A stretch of DNA of 64,000 nt from Mycobacterium sp. IS-1742 (GCF_001500125.1 NZ_LQIV01000021.1:1-64000); one strand, 5' to 3'; positions 1-8,700 are shown, counted from the stretch's first letter. Numbers and translations are program-made. The notes: generated by a model not told the origin, from the sequence alone.

Positions 1-1504
1 ACGGCGGTGGTGGTGCGGGCGCGGGCGGTTCGGTGGTGACCGTGACGACCGGCGGCGGCGGCGCGGCCGACGGTTCCGGCTCGGGTGCGCCCGCGGGCAG
101 GCGGGTGGTCTCGAACTCGGTGACCGGCGTGCTGTCGGTGGAGGTTCCGGTCAGCGCGTAGGCCACGCCACCGACGGCGATCGCCGCGACCACCGCCGCG
201 GCGCCGAACGCCAGCTGCGGCAGGTGCCAGCCGCGGCGGCCGTCCTCCGGCTCGTCGGCGGGCAGGTAGTGCACGGCGGGCTGGGCGCCGGTGGCGGTGG
301 GTGCGTAGGGGTTGTACGGCTCGTAGGTCTCGTCACCGGTGTAGGGCACCGGTTCGTCGGAGGTCGTGTCGTCCTGCGACCACGCCAGGGCGCGGAAGGT
401 CGCCGACCCGGGCGCATCGTCGATCATCGCGGTGACCGGGGCGGCGGCGGCCATCCCCGTCGGGGCGTCCGCGGCGGCGCTGTACGCGGCGAACAGCGCC
501 GCGCCCACCGCGGCGTCCAGCGCCGGTTGCGGCGTGGTGATCACGGGGACGCGGGTGTGCGCCGAGAGCTGCTGGGTCACCATCGGGGTGCTCGCGCCGC
601 CGCCGATGGTGACGACCGCCGACACGCCCGCCCATCCGATGCGGGTCCGCTCGAGTGCCGCGTCGAGCGCGGCCAGCACCCCGGCCAACGGCTGCCGCAT
701 CATCTCCTCGAGTTCCGTGCGGGTGACACGGATCGTCGAGTGGTACCCCGGGAGTTCGGCGGCGACGTCCGCGGCGGTCACCGACGACAGTCGTTCCTTG
801 GCCTCGCGGCACTGCGCCCGCAGCCGGGTCAGGGATCCGACCGCCGCGGTGCCCGCCGGGTCGACACCACCGGCGTCGCTGATGCCGGTCAACACGTGCG
901 TGAGCAACGCCTGGTCGATCAGGTCGCCGGAGAATTCGGTGAACCGGGTGGTCTCGTCGACCGGCGCGAAGTTCGCGGCGGCGTCCGCCAGGGTGATGCC
1001 GGTGCCGCTGCCGCCGAAGTCGAGCAGTGCCACCACCCCGTCGGAGGGCAGGCCCGGGTTGGCGTGCAACGCGGTCAGCGAGGCGACCGCATCGGACACC
1101 AGGCGCGCCGGGGCACCGTTCGGCGCGAAGACGGGGTTGGTGCGCAGCGCGTTGCGCAGGGCGTAGACCGTCGAGGTGCTCCAGTGCGCGGGCACGGCGA
1201 TCGCGATGTCGCCGACGGGCGCGGAGCCGGTGGCCTGGAACGCTTCGAGGGTCATCGCGTCGAGCGCCTCGACCAGCAGCGCCTCGGCGCGGTAGGAGGT
1301 GCCGTCCGCGGCGACCAGGGGTACCGGGTCGCCGACCCGCTCGACGAAACCGTCGAGGACCAGGCCGCGTTCGTCGGGCAGCCCGACCTGCGGCGTGCGA
1401 TCACTGAACAGGCTCAGCGTCGAACGCCGTAGGACTGGGGGATTGCCGACGCGTGCCGCAACCAGGTTGGTGGTCCCGATCGACAAGCCCAACGGGTCGC
1501 TCAT
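1..1504 (-). CDS. Hsp70-like membrane protein, 3' end beyond window
   Basis: The reading frame opens with ATG at 1504 and runs leftwards off the window edge, giving at least 501 residues. The N-terminus MSDPLGLSIGTTNLVAARVG is the phosphate-1 motif of the actin/Hsp70 ATPase fold. LLDFGGSGTGIT (about residue 160) and VVTIGGGASTP (about residue 300) match the phosphate-2 and adenosine motifs. A linker follows, then one membrane segment (about residues 420-440), then a Pro/Thr/Glu-rich tail that is still open at base 1. This matches the mycobacterial proline/threonine-rich Hsp70-like family that I recall as Rv0312/Rv2264c. The substrate-binding domain of DnaK is absent, so a classical chaperone role is unlikely. 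It is divergent from the next gene. Function is inferred only from the fold. Confidence 0.85.
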   Translation of the reverse strand, partial: MSDPLGLSIGTTNLVAARVGNPPVLRRSTLSLFSDRTPQVGLPDERGLVLDGFVERVGDPVPLVAADGTSYRAEALLVEALDAMTLEAFQATGSAPVGDIAIAVPAHWSTSTVYALRNALRTNPVFAPNGAPARLVSDAVASLTALHANPGLPSDGVVALLDFGGSGTGITLADAAANFAPVDETTRFTEFSGDLIDQALLTHVLTGISDAGGVDPAGTAAVGSLTRLRAQCREAKERLSSVTAADVAAELPGYHSTIRVTRTELEEMMRQPLAGVLAALDAALERTRIGWAGVSAVVTIGGGASTPMVTQQLSAHTRVPVITTPQPALDAAVGAALFAAYSAAADAPTGMAAAAPVTAMIDDAPGSATFRALAWSQDDTTSDEPVPYTGDETYEPYNPYAPTATGAQPAVHYLPADEPEDGRRGWHLPQLAFGAAAVVAAIAVGGVAYALTGTSTDSTPVTEFETTRLPAGAPEPEPSAAPPPPVVTVTTEPPAPAPPPP

Positions 1505-1568
1505 CGGGAGATCACCCTAGTGGCACCGTCGGCGCCGTGCCGGCAACCCCTCGTTTCGGCGGGTTCGC

Positions 1569-1585
1569 CGGGGGGAAAACCCCCG
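1569..1585 (+). promoter_or_regulatory. Hairpin over the ribosome-binding region
   Basis: Bases 1569-1574 (C plus five G) pair perfectly with 1580-1585 (five C plus G), leaving a five-base GAAAA loop. The hairpin ends one base before the ATG at 1587. The G run is the only Shine-Dalgarno-like sequence, so folding would hide it. This is seen directly; a regulatory effect is inference. Confidence 0.4.
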
Positions 1586-1586
1586 C

Positions 1587-3101
1587 ATGACGTCACTCTG
1601 GCTGGCCGGCCGCCCCGAGCAGGCTCTCCCACCCGACCCTCTCGACGAAACCACCCGCTCTGCCGACGTGGTCGTCGTCGGCGCCGGGCTCACCGGGCTG
1701 ATCACCGCGGTCCTGCTGGCCCGCGCGGGCCGCGACGTGATGGTGCTCGAGGCGTTCCGCGCGGGAGCGGGCGCGACGGGTAACACCACCGCCAAGATCA
1801 GCCTGCTGCAGGGCACCAAGCTGTCGAAGATCGTCGGCAAGCACGGCGCGGGCGTGGCGAAGAAGTACGTCGAGGGCAACCTCGAGGGTCAGGAGTGGCT
1901 GATCCAGCGCTGCGAGGCGCACGGCATCTCGGTGCAGCGCGAGGACGCCTTCACCTATGCGCAGTCGGAGAAGGGGCTGTCCGCGGCGCGGGCCGAACTC
2001 GAGGCCTGTCAGGCGGCGGGGCTGGGCGCCGAGTGGGTCGACAAGGACCACGGGGCCCACGTGCCCTTCCCGTTCGAGGGCGGTGTCCGGCTGGCCGATC
2101 AGGCGCAGTTCGATCCGATGCCGTTGCTGGACAGCCTGATCGTGGAACTCGACGAGCGGGGCGGCCGGCTGGTCCAGGGTGTGCGAGTGCAGCGGGTCTC
2201 CGGCACCGACGACGGCCTCACCCTGCACGTGCGGACCTCGGAGGGCCACGAGTTCGATGTCGACGCACGGCAGTGCGTGCTCGCCACGGGGATCCCGATC
2301 CTCGACCGCGGCGGGTTCTTCGCCCGCCTCAAACCCGCCCGGTCCTACTGCATGGCGTACAAGGTGCCCGGCGCCATCACCCGCGGTATGTACCTGTCCA
2401 CCGACTCCCCCACCCGGTCGGTGCGGTACGCGCCGACCCCGGAGGGGGATCGGCTGATCGTCGGCGGGGCGGGACATCCGGTCGGCCGCGAGAAGCATCC
2501 GTCGTCGTCGGTGCAGGAACTCGACTCGTGGGCCAAACAGCACTATCCGGGTGCGATGCAGACGAACTACTGGTCCGCCCAGGACTACACGCCCGCCGAC
2601 GAGCTGCCCTACGTCGGCCCCATCCTGCCCGGCCAGGACAAGATCTATGTGGCAACGGGTTTCGACAAGTGGGGCATGACCAACGGCACCGCGGCCGCGC
2701 TCGCCCTGGCCGGCAGCATCCTGGGCGGCCGGATGGACTGGGCGGACGCGTTCGCCAGTTGGAGCCCGCACGAGCTGTCCGGCATCCCGAAAGCGGTGCA
2801 GGCCAACGTCGAAGTCGGGATCAACCTGGCGAAGGGGTGGATCACGCCGGTGACGCGGATCGCCGACCGCACGCCGCAGTCCGGTGGTGTGGTGAGCGGG
2901 CCGCCGTGGGCGTTGGAGGCGCGCAGCGTGGTCGACGGGGTGGAGCATCGGGTCTCGCCGGTGTGCCCGCACCTGGGCGGCATCGTCAACTGGAACGACT
3001 CCGACGAGTCGTGGGAGTGTCCGTTGCACGGGTCGCGCTTCGCGCCGGACGGCACCCTGCTCGAGGGCCCCGCGACCCGGGATCTCACGAGATCGCTGTG
3101 A
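1587..3101 (+). CDS. FAD-dependent oxidoreductase with C-terminal Rieske domain
   Basis: A 504-residue protein. A Rossmann FAD-binding motif (VVVVGAGLTGLITAVLLARAG, about residues 28-48) opens a DAO-type oxidoreductase domain of about 400 residues. The C-terminus has a Rieske [2Fe-2S] motif: CPHLGG around residue 456 and CPLHGSRF around residue 480, i.e. C-x-H and C-x2-H. This is the layout of soluble glycine-oxidase/YhfW-like flavoproteins with a Rieske tail, which probably pass electrons from an unknown amine or acid donor. There is no signal peptide. It stands alone between two oppositely oriented genes, so the context gives no substrate. The ATG at 1587 precedes the FAD motif at the usual distance. 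Confidence 0.88.
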   Translation: MTSLWLAGRPEQALPPDPLDETTRSADVVVVGAGLTGLITAVLLARAGRDVMVLEAFRAGAGATGNTTAKISLLQGTKLSKIVGKHGAGVAKKYVEGNLEGQEWLIQRCEAHGISVQREDAFTYAQSEKGLSAARAELEACQAAGLGAEWVDKDHGAHVPFPFEGGVRLADQAQFDPMPLLDSLIVELDERGGRLVQGVRVQRVSGTDDGLTLHVRTSEGHEFDVDARQCVLATGIPILDRGGFFARLKPARSYCMAYKVPGAITRGMYLSTDSPTRSVRYAPTPEGDRLIVGGAGHPVGREKHPSSSVQELDSWAKQHYPGAMQTNYWSAQDYTPADELPYVGPILPGQDKIYVATGFDKWGMTNGTAAALALAGSILGGRMDWADAFASWSPHELSGIPKAVQANVEVGINLAKGWITPVTRIADRTPQSGGVVSGPPWALEARSVVDGVEHRVSPVCPHLGGIVNWNDSDESWECPLHGSRFAPDGTLLEGPATRDLTRSL

Positions 3102-3113
3102 CTACGACTGTGA

Positions 3114-3881
3114 CTACGACGGGCCGGTGACCTTCGCCGGTTCGTCCGGGAAGACCTTGCGCATCACCGCCGAGCCGATGCTGCCCGCGACGATCAGCGC
3201 GATACCCAGCGTGTCCGGAATCTCGTCGGACACCCAGCCGACGATCCCGGTGATCACGACGAACGGCGGCGCCCAGTCGAACACTCGGGCCCACGACGCG
3301 TCGCTCTCCCCCGTCGCGTGCTCGGGGTAGAACTCGGTGAAGGCCCCGGCCAGGATCAGTGCCGCCAGGGGCAGGATCCACCCCAGCCAGAAGTTGTCGT
3401 TGTCCCCCAGCACGGCGTCACCGTAGGCGCCCGCCGCCGCGGACACCACGAAGGCACCCGCCCACACCGCCGAGATGACGTAGTTGATCCGGAGGAAGAC
3501 GGGGCTGTCCCAATGTTCGGGCGGGGCAGTGTCTTTGGCGTAGGCGAGGGTGAACGGACGGCGGATCAGCAGCGTGACGATCGCGAATGTCGCGAGCGCG
3601 ATGTTGCTCAGTTCGCCGGCCCACAGCGCCAGCGATTCGATGGCGTGCTCCGAGGCGACGAGTCCGAGGATCACCAGCACTGCGAAGAACGCGACCCCGA
3701 ACGCCTCCAGCGCGTGCACCGGCACACCGCGGCGCTTGCCCACCCACAGCGTGAGGAGGGCGAGTCCCAGTGCGGCGGAGGCGGCCTCCTCGAAGCGGCC
3801 GGGACCGACGACTATCGCCATGAGAATCCACGGCGCGAGCCCCGAGAACGGTGACCTGACGTAACCGTCGACCAAATTCAT
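3114..3881 (-). CDS. Conserved multi-pass membrane protein, unknown function
   Basis: A 255-residue protein with about seven hydrophobic helices spread over its whole length and short charged loops. The C-terminus is polar (about residues 240-255). I do not recognise a named family. It lies convergent to the Rieske flavoprotein gene with a 12-base gap, and its ATG at 3881 is 37 bases from the divergent NTF2-like gene at 3919, so the two probably share a promoter region. Confidence 0.75.
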   Translation of the reverse strand: MNLVDGYVRSPFSGLAPWILMAIVVGPGRFEEAASAALGLALLTLWVGKRRGVPVHALEAFGVAFFAVLVILGLVASEHAIESLALWAGELSNIALATFAIVTLLIRRPFTLAYAKDTAPPEHWDSPVFLRINYVISAVWAGAFVVSAAAGAYGDAVLGDNDNFWLGWILPLAALILAGAFTEFYPEHATGESDASWARVFDWAPPFVVITGIVGWVSDEIPDTLGIALIVAGSIGSAVMRKVFPDEPAKVTGPS

Positions 3882-3918
3882 GCCCGGACTCTATGCCGGG
3901 TACGGCGGTTGTGCTGCA

Positions 3919-4386
3919 ATGTCGGCCATGGGCGACATCGACGAGATTAAGAACGTGAAATACCGGTATCTGCGCGCGCTCGACACCAAGAACTGGGCCG
4001 AGTTCGAGGACACCCTCACCGAGGACGTCGAGGGCGACTACGGGGAGTCGCTCGGCGAGGACCACCGGTTCACCGACCGCGACGCGCTGGTCTCGTTCAT
4101 GAGAACCTCCCTGGGACCGGAGGTGATCACCGAGCATCGCGTCGACCATCCCGAGATCGTCGTCGACGGCGACGAGGCGACCGGCACCTGGTATCTGCAG
4201 GACCGGGTGATCGCGCCGGATTTCAACTTCATGCTGATCGGCGCCGCCTTCTACCGCGACCGGTACCGTCGCACCCCCGAGGGATGGAAGATCTGCGCCA
4301 CCGGGTACGACCGGACCTACGACGCCAGCATGTCGTTGGAGAACCTGGGATTCAAACTCAAACGCGGTCGCGCACTGAACCTGTAG
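3919..4386 (+). CDS. NTF2-like (SnoaL fold) protein
   Basis: A 155-residue protein of the nuclear transport factor 2/SnoaL fold. Features are the N-terminal helix with EIKNVKYRYLRALDTKNW, the segment DVEGDYGE, and the later strands with GTWYLQDRVI and WKICATGYDRTY. Such proteins are small hydrolase/isomerase-like barrels. The residues that set the reaction cannot be assigned from sequence. I chose the ATG at 3919 (MSAMGD). A further upstream ATG at 3880 would add 13 residues without family resemblance and overlap the divergent start codon. From memory it corresponds to Rv0310c, which sits beside the Rv0309 homologue as here. Confidence 0.8.
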   Translation: MSAMGDIDEIKNVKYRYLRALDTKNWAEFEDTLTEDVEGDYGESLGEDHRFTDRDALVSFMRTSLGPEVITEHRVDHPEIVVDGDEATGTWYLQDRVIAPDFNFMLIGAAFYRDRYRRTPEGWKICATGYDRTYDASMSLENLGFKLKRGRALNL

Positions 4387-4390
4387 AGCA

Positions 4391-5053
4391 TCACTTCGAG
4401 ATCGCGATCACCGCGCCCGGCCGCAGCCACCGCATGATGTCGACCAGCGTGGCGTCGTCGATGGCCACGCATCCGGCGGTCGGTCCGCCGTCGGTGGAGT
4501 GCACGAAGAACGCGCCGCCGTTGCCGGGGACGCGCGCCTTGTTGACGCCCATCACCACCGCGTGCCGGTACTGCGGGATGTCGAGGTTCTCGGTGCCCGC
4601 ACTCAGCGATGTGTCGAAGCGGCACTGCTCCTTCCTGCACACCTGCATGGTGTTGTAGGTGGGGCTCTTCATATCCCCGTCCCACCAGTGGTCGGGCCCC
4701 ACCTGGACGTAGGGCAGGCCGCCACCGGGGTTGGGCTCGGTGCCGAACGCGAAGTCGAGCGTGAACACCCCCATCGGCGTCTTCATCTCGCCGTCGTGGG
4801 TCTGCGGCGCCATACCCTTCGCGCCGATGAAGGCGGGAATGCCGACGCCGATCGGCTGCCAGCCGGCCGCGGTGCGCTGGTACACATCCATCTTCGCCGT
4901 CGAATCACCCACGCCCACAACGGAGATCACCTGAGTGGCCGCCCCGACCGACGAGGCGAACCACGGGCCCGCGGCAGGCGCCGCCGGGGAACCGGCGACC
5001 AGGCATACCGCGACGGCGCACAGCAGGCTCAACAGTCGGCGCATCCCACCCAT
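4391..5053 (-). CDS. Secreted L,D-transpeptidase-like (YkuD) protein
   Basis: A 220-residue exported protein. Residues 1-28 form a signal peptide (RRLLSLLCAVAVCLVAGSPA followed by AAPAAG). The mature part carries the YkuD signature near its C-terminus: FVHSTDGGPTAGCVAIDD, with His and the catalytic-type Cys. YkuD enzymes form 3-3 peptidoglycan cross-links or anchor proteins to the wall. This branch lacks the Ig-like domains of the main mycobacterial L,D-transpeptidases, so its activity is inferred. From memory it matches Rv0309. It ends 4 bases from the convergent NTF2-like gene. Confidence 0.85.
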   Translation of the reverse strand: MGGMRRLLSLLCAVAVCLVAGSPAAPAAGPWFASSVGAATQVISVVGVGDSTAKMDVYQRTAAGWQPIGVGIPAFIGAKGMAPQTHDGEMKTPMGVFTLDFAFGTEPNPGGGLPYVQVGPDHWWDGDMKSPTYNTMQVCRKEQCRFDTSLSAGTENLDIPQYRHAVVMGVNKARVPGNGGAFFVHSTDGGPTAGCVAIDDATLVDIMRWLRPGAVIAISK

Positions 5054-5074
5054 CCTGAGCGGGCGGCCTCTCGG

Positions 5075-5905
5075 TTACGTCAACGTACGGACACGATCGG
5101 GTCGCGACCCGAGCACCCCGTCGAGCCACTGCGACCACACCTGCTGCTGCGCGGCGGCCGTATCGGCGGCGGAATCACCGTAGAGGTACAGGCACACCAT
5201 CGCCCGCATCTGCTCACCCATCGGGTACGCACCGACGACCGCGACACCCTGGCCGGGGCGATCGAGCCGCAGCATCACCCGGCGGGCTTGCCGCGTCTGG
5301 TCGACGCGTTCCACCACACCGCCGAATTCAGGTGTCCGCGAGGATGCTTCGGCACGATCTCCCACGTCGACACCCGCCAGCCCGAGCTCGCGGGCCCGCC
5401 GGGACCAGCCGTCGGCGACATCGCCCGGATACTCGGCCATCACGCGGACCGGCGCGGCGGGGCAGCCGGCGAAGTCATGCAGGTAGAGCCGCAGGACGTC
5501 GAAGAATCCGGGCCAGCCGCCCTCGAACCCCTCGAGTTCGTCGTCCCAGTCGTCGGCGTCGGCGAACAGGCTGTGCACCATCCGGACCACGCACGTGCCG
5601 CCGCTGCGGCCGGTGACGGTGATCTCGGTCGCCAGCGGTCCGGGCGACCCGGTGCTGCTCCACTCGTGCTCTTCGTAGGTGAGCCGGCGCGGCGGCTCCC
5701 ACCCGGTCACGACGCCGCGTTGCACGGCGCCCCCGCCGAAGTCGAAGTGGAGTTCGCCGCCGACGCGTTCCTCGACGGTCGTCGGGGTGAACCATGCGCT
5801 CATCCCCGGACCCGTCGCGATGGCGTCCCAAACCTGTTCCGGTGTGCCGGGTACGACCAGTTCCATCTCGACCCAGCGACGTCCGTCGTCTTTTCGTATC
5901 GGCAT
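5075..5905 (-). CDS. SRPBCC (AHSA1-type) protein
   Basis: A 276-residue protein. The first 150 residues are an AHSA1/START-like domain: WVEMELVVPGTPEQVWDAIA at the N-terminus, then FTPTTVEERVGGELHFDFGG and WEPPRRLTYEEHEW. The second half looks like a decayed repeat of the fold. It probably binds a hydrophobic ligand. The start at 5905 is fixed by a TGATG overlap with the stop of the upstream ArsR-type regulator and by a GAGGAGG Shine-Dalgarno just upstream. Regulator plus SRPBCC is a common two-gene arrangement in actinobacteria, usually with autoregulation. Confidence 0.85.
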   Translation of the reverse strand: MPIRKDDGRRWVEMELVVPGTPEQVWDAIATGPGMSAWFTPTTVEERVGGELHFDFGGGAVQRGVVTGWEPPRRLTYEEHEWSSTGSPGPLATEITVTGRSGGTCVVRMVHSLFADADDWDDELEGFEGGWPGFFDVLRLYLHDFAGCPAAPVRVMAEYPGDVADGWSRRARELGLAGVDVGDRAEASSRTPEFGGVVERVDQTRQARRVMLRLDRPGQGVAVVGAYPMGEQMRAMVCLYLYGDSAADTAAAQQQVWSQWLDGVLGSRPDRVRTLT

Positions 5906-6534
5906 CACGCATCCTCCTCGTTCCTGGGCATCGGATAGGCGGCCAGCACCACTCGGTGCGCCCGGCCGTCGGGGGCGGTGTCGTCGTGATATCGAGCAGT
6001 CAGCGCGGCGACGGCGTCGGACAGCTCGCGGGTGAACTCGGCGCGGTCGGCCGCGCTGCGGAATCGGACGGTCGCCTCCAGGGACAGGGTGGCCAGTCGC
6101 TTGTCCCTGGCGCGCGCCTCGCGCCACAGATCGCCGACCTCCTGGACGGTCCGCGCCGCCAAGGCGATCAGGTAGCTCGCCGAGAGCCGGTCGCGGGATC
6201 GTCCGGGATCGGTGCCAGCGGCGCCCAGGGCGCCGGGCGACACCACATAGGACGAGGCGGTGGCGACCAGGAGGCGTTCGCGCAGGCCGCCCCACTTCCG
6301 TTCCCCCGCGATGGTCACGAGCTGGTGCTGTTCGAGTGCCCGGAGGTGGTAATTGACCTTTTGCCTGGCGATTCCGACGCGGGTGGCAAGCGTTGCGGCC
6401 GAGGCCGGTTCGGTCAGTTCCGCCAGCAACCGGCTGCGCACGGGGTCGAGCGCGACGACGGCCGCGGCGGGGTCGGCGATCACTTCCACATCCAGCACGG
6501 GGCCATCGTCATCCTTGACAAGAAGTTTTGTCAA
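5905..6534 (-). CDS. ArsR-type winged-helix transcriptional regulator
   Basis: A 209-residue protein with a winged helix at about residues 25-90 (DPVRSRLLAELTEPASAATL, then TRVGIARQKVNYHLRALEQHQL as recognition helix), followed by a helical C-terminal domain. No metal-binding cysteines of classical ArsR are visible. It is coupled to the SRPBCC gene by a one-base overlap. The start is uncertain: the TTG at 6534 coincides with the end of a perfect inverted repeat (6515-6534), while a GTG at 6498 (residue 13) would leave that repeat in the leader and begins where the family resemblance starts. Confidence 0.83.
   Translation of the reverse strand: MTKLLVKDDDGPVLDVEVIADPAAAVVALDPVRSRLLAELTEPASAATLATRVGIARQKVNYHLRALEQHQLVTIAGERKWGGLRERLLVATASSYVVSPGALGAAGTDPGRSRDRLSASYLIALAARTVQEVGDLWREARARDKRLATLSLEATVRFRSAADRAEFTRELSDAVAALTARYHDDTAPDGRAHRVVLAAYPMPRNEEDA
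6515..6534. promoter_or_regulatory. Palindromic operator candidate
   Basis: A perfect inverted repeat with 7-base arms TTGACAA and TTGTCAA separated by 6 bases. It lies between the ArsR-type regulator and the divergent PAP2-kinase gene and overlaps the annotated TTG start of the regulator. Size and position suit a dimeric winged-helix repressor controlling its own operon and perhaps the divergent gene. Binding is inferred. Confidence 0.55.
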
Positions 6535-6547
6535 GGGGGCCGGCGGC

Positions 6548-6553
6548 TACGTT
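6548..6553 (+). promoter_or_regulatory. -10 element, leaderless promoter of PAP2-kinase gene
   Basis: TACGTT fits the mycobacterial -10 consensus TANNNT. It is followed by 7 bases and then the ATG at 6561, so transcription would begin at or next to the start codon. No Shine-Dalgarno is present, consistent with a leaderless mRNA. Confidence 0.45.
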
Positions 6554-6560
6554 GGCTGCT

Positions 6561-8051
6561 ATGGACCTCCGCATCCGCCGCCGCGCCAGTGGCCTCCGAC
6601 AGATCGGCAAGGGCCTCGGCAGCCTTGACCGGGAGGTCTTCGAAGCCGTCGCCGAGTCGCCCAGTCCCCTGTTGGACGCGACGATGCCGCGACTGACCAG
6701 GGCGGCCGACCATTCGAAGCTGTGGTTCGCCATCGCCGCCGGGCTGATGGCGGCCGGCGGGCCCAGGACCCGGCGCGGCGCCAACCGTGGCGTGCTGTCG
6801 CTCGCCGTCACCAGCCTCGTCGCCAACCAGGGCGCCAAACGCATCTGGAAGCGCGCCCGCCCGAGCTATCTGCCGGTGCCGCTCGCCCGCCGGAGCCGGC
6901 GGTTCCCGACGTCGAACTCGCTTCCGTCGGGCCACTCGGCGAGCGCCGCGGCGTTCGCGGTCGGTGTCGGTCTGGAGAGCCCGCCGATCGGATTGGGGCT
7001 GGCGCTGCTGGCCGGGCTGGTCGGGCTGTCCCGGGTGGCGACGGGCGCCCACTATCCCGGTGACGTGTTCGCCGGCTTCGGGCTCGGCGCCGGCGTCGCG
7101 GTCCTGGGCGGCCGGGTGGTGCCGCCGTCGACCCCGACGAAACTGCCGACGGCCGAACCGCTGCGCGTGCCCGCCCCGCCCCGGCCCGACGGCGCCGGCG
7201 TGGTGCTGGTGATCAACCCCGCCTCCGGCAGCGGCAGCGGCGCGCGCGTGGTGGACGAGGTGCGCGATGCCCTGCCGCGCGCCGAGATCGTCGAACTGGG
7301 CGAAGGGGACGACCTCCGGGAGGTGCTGCGGGAGGCGGCCGGACGCGCGGAGGTCCTGGCCGTGGGCGGTGGCGACGGGACGGTGGCCACCGGGGCGGGT
7401 ATCGCCAAGGAGGCCGGGTTACCGCTCGCGGTGTTCCCGGGCGGGACGTTCAACCACTTCGCCAAGGACATCGGGTGCGACTCGGTCGCCCGCACGGTCG
7501 ATGCGATCCGACGCGGCACGGTCGCCTGCGTGGATCTGGTGTGCCTCAACGAGGAGCACATGGTCATCAACACCGCCAGCATCGGCGCCTACCCGACGTT
7601 CGTGCAGAGCAGGGAGAAGCTCGAGCACCGGGTCGGCAAACCACTGGCCGGGTTGTACGCCATGTTCGACACCCTGCGACGCGGTGAACCGGTCCGCATC
7701 CACTACGACAACCGGACCCTGCAGACCTCGTTGTTCTTCCTGGGCAACTCGACCTACCTGCCGTCGGGTTTCGCCCCGGCCCAGCGGCACCGCATGGATG
7801 ACGGCCTGCTCGACGTGCGGATCCTCGAGACCGGCCGGCGGTTGAGCCGACTGCGGATCCTGACCGCCCTGATGCTCGGCCGGCTGGAGCGCAGCCCGCT
7901 CTATCACGAGATGCGGGTGCCGGAGTTCACGTTCACCGCCGTCGACGGTCCGACGGTGCTGGCGTGCGACGGGGAGGTGGCCGCCGAAGTCGAGAAGGCC
8001 AGTTTCAGCGCGCAGTACCGGGTGCTGCCGGTGTTCCGTCCGTTGGACTGA
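6561..8051 (+). CDS. PAP2 phosphatase fused to diacylglycerol-kinase-type lipid kinase
   Basis: A 496-residue fusion. Residues about 1-195 are a PAP2 membrane phosphatase with all three motifs: KRIWKRARP (K-x6-RP), LPSGHSAS and SRVATGAHYPGD. Residues about 210-496 are a DAGK/sphingosine-kinase-type catalytic domain with VLVINPASGSGSG and the nucleotide motif GGGDGT, and the usual C-terminal domain. One polypeptide can thus in principle phosphorylate one lipid and dephosphorylate another at the membrane. The start ATG at 6561 is 7 bases from a -10 element; a TTG further upstream adds residues not needed. The 3' end overlaps the convergent PAP2 gene by 47 bases. Confidence 0.88.
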   Translation: MDLRIRRRASGLRQIGKGLGSLDREVFEAVAESPSPLLDATMPRLTRAADHSKLWFAIAAGLMAAGGPRTRRGANRGVLSLAVTSLVANQGAKRIWKRARPSYLPVPLARRSRRFPTSNSLPSGHSASAAAFAVGVGLESPPIGLGLALLAGLVGLSRVATGAHYPGDVFAGFGLGAGVAVLGGRVVPPSTPTKLPTAEPLRVPAPPRPDGAGVVLVINPASGSGSGARVVDEVRDALPRAEIVELGEGDDLREVLREAAGRAEVLAVGGGDGTVATGAGIAKEAGLPLAVFPGGTFNHFAKDIGCDSVARTVDAIRRGTVACVDLVCLNEEHMVINTASIGAYPTFVQSREKLEHRVGKPLAGLYAMFDTLRRGEPVRIHYDNRTLQTSLFFLGNSTYLPSGFAPAQRHRMDDGLLDVRILETGRRLSRLRILTALMLGRLERSPLYHEMRVPEFTFTAVDGPTVLACDGEVAAEVEKASFSAQYRVLPVFRPLD

Positions 8052-8670
8052 CGCGCGGCGGGTAGAGCAGCAGGCACAGCACGACATACGCGTAGCCGAG
8101 CGCCCAGCCGGCCACCACGTCGGAGGGGTGGTGCACGTTGAGCACCACCCGGCCGGCCCCGATCGTCGCGATGAGCACCACGCCGATCGCGATCGCCCAG
8201 CGCCGCGACGCCGGCGGCAGCAGGGGCACCAGCAGGACCAGGAACGCCGGCACGCAGACCATCAGCCCCAGGGCGTGGCCCGAGGGGAACGACGTCGACT
8301 GCGCCAACACCAGTGCGGTGGCGGGACGCTGACGGTCCGCGACCGCCTTGGCGAGCACCAGCAACAGACCCGACAGTTCGACGGTGAGCACCAACCACAG
8401 CGCGGTGCGGATGCGGCGCCGGACCAACGCGACGACGATGACGACGATGCCCACGAGCCGCAACACCGTCGGCCCCAGCACCGTGCAGTAGACGACCCAA
8501 CCCGTCACCCAGCCCGGGTGGGCGGTGCCGAAGCGGTCGAGCGGTTCGAGGACGGCCAGATCGGCGTCGTACAACCACGCCCAGTGGGCGGCGTAGCCGA
8601 TCCACAGCAACGCGAAGACGGCGGTGGCGAACACGGCCGAGGCGATCAGCCATCTCCGGTGGGGCACCAC
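8005..8670 (-). CDS. PAP2-family integral membrane phosphatase
   Basis: A 221-residue membrane protein with about six helices. The PAP2 motifs are KAVADRQRP, SFPSGHALG and RVVLNVHHPSD, so Lys/Arg, His and Arg-His-Asp catalytic residues are all kept. It probably dephosphorylates a polyprenyl or diacylglycerol phosphate outside the membrane. The start is GTG at 8670. From memory it corresponds to Rv0308. Its last 47 bases lie antisense to the end of the PAP2-kinase fusion, placing two PAP2 enzymes tail to tail. Confidence 0.85.
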   Translation of the reverse strand: MVPHRRWLIASAVFATAVFALLWIGYAAHWAWLYDADLAVLEPLDRFGTAHPGWVTGWVVYCTVLGPTVLRLVGIVVIVVALVRRRIRTALWLVLTVELSGLLLVLAKAVADRQRPATALVLAQSTSFPSGHALGLMVCVPAFLVLLVPLLPPASRRWAIAIGVVLIATIGAGRVVLNVHHPSDVVAGWALGYAYVVLCLLLYPPRVSPTDGTPAAPGTAR

Positions 8671-8700
8671 GCCTGTGTACCAGTCACCGGCGATGCCGTT

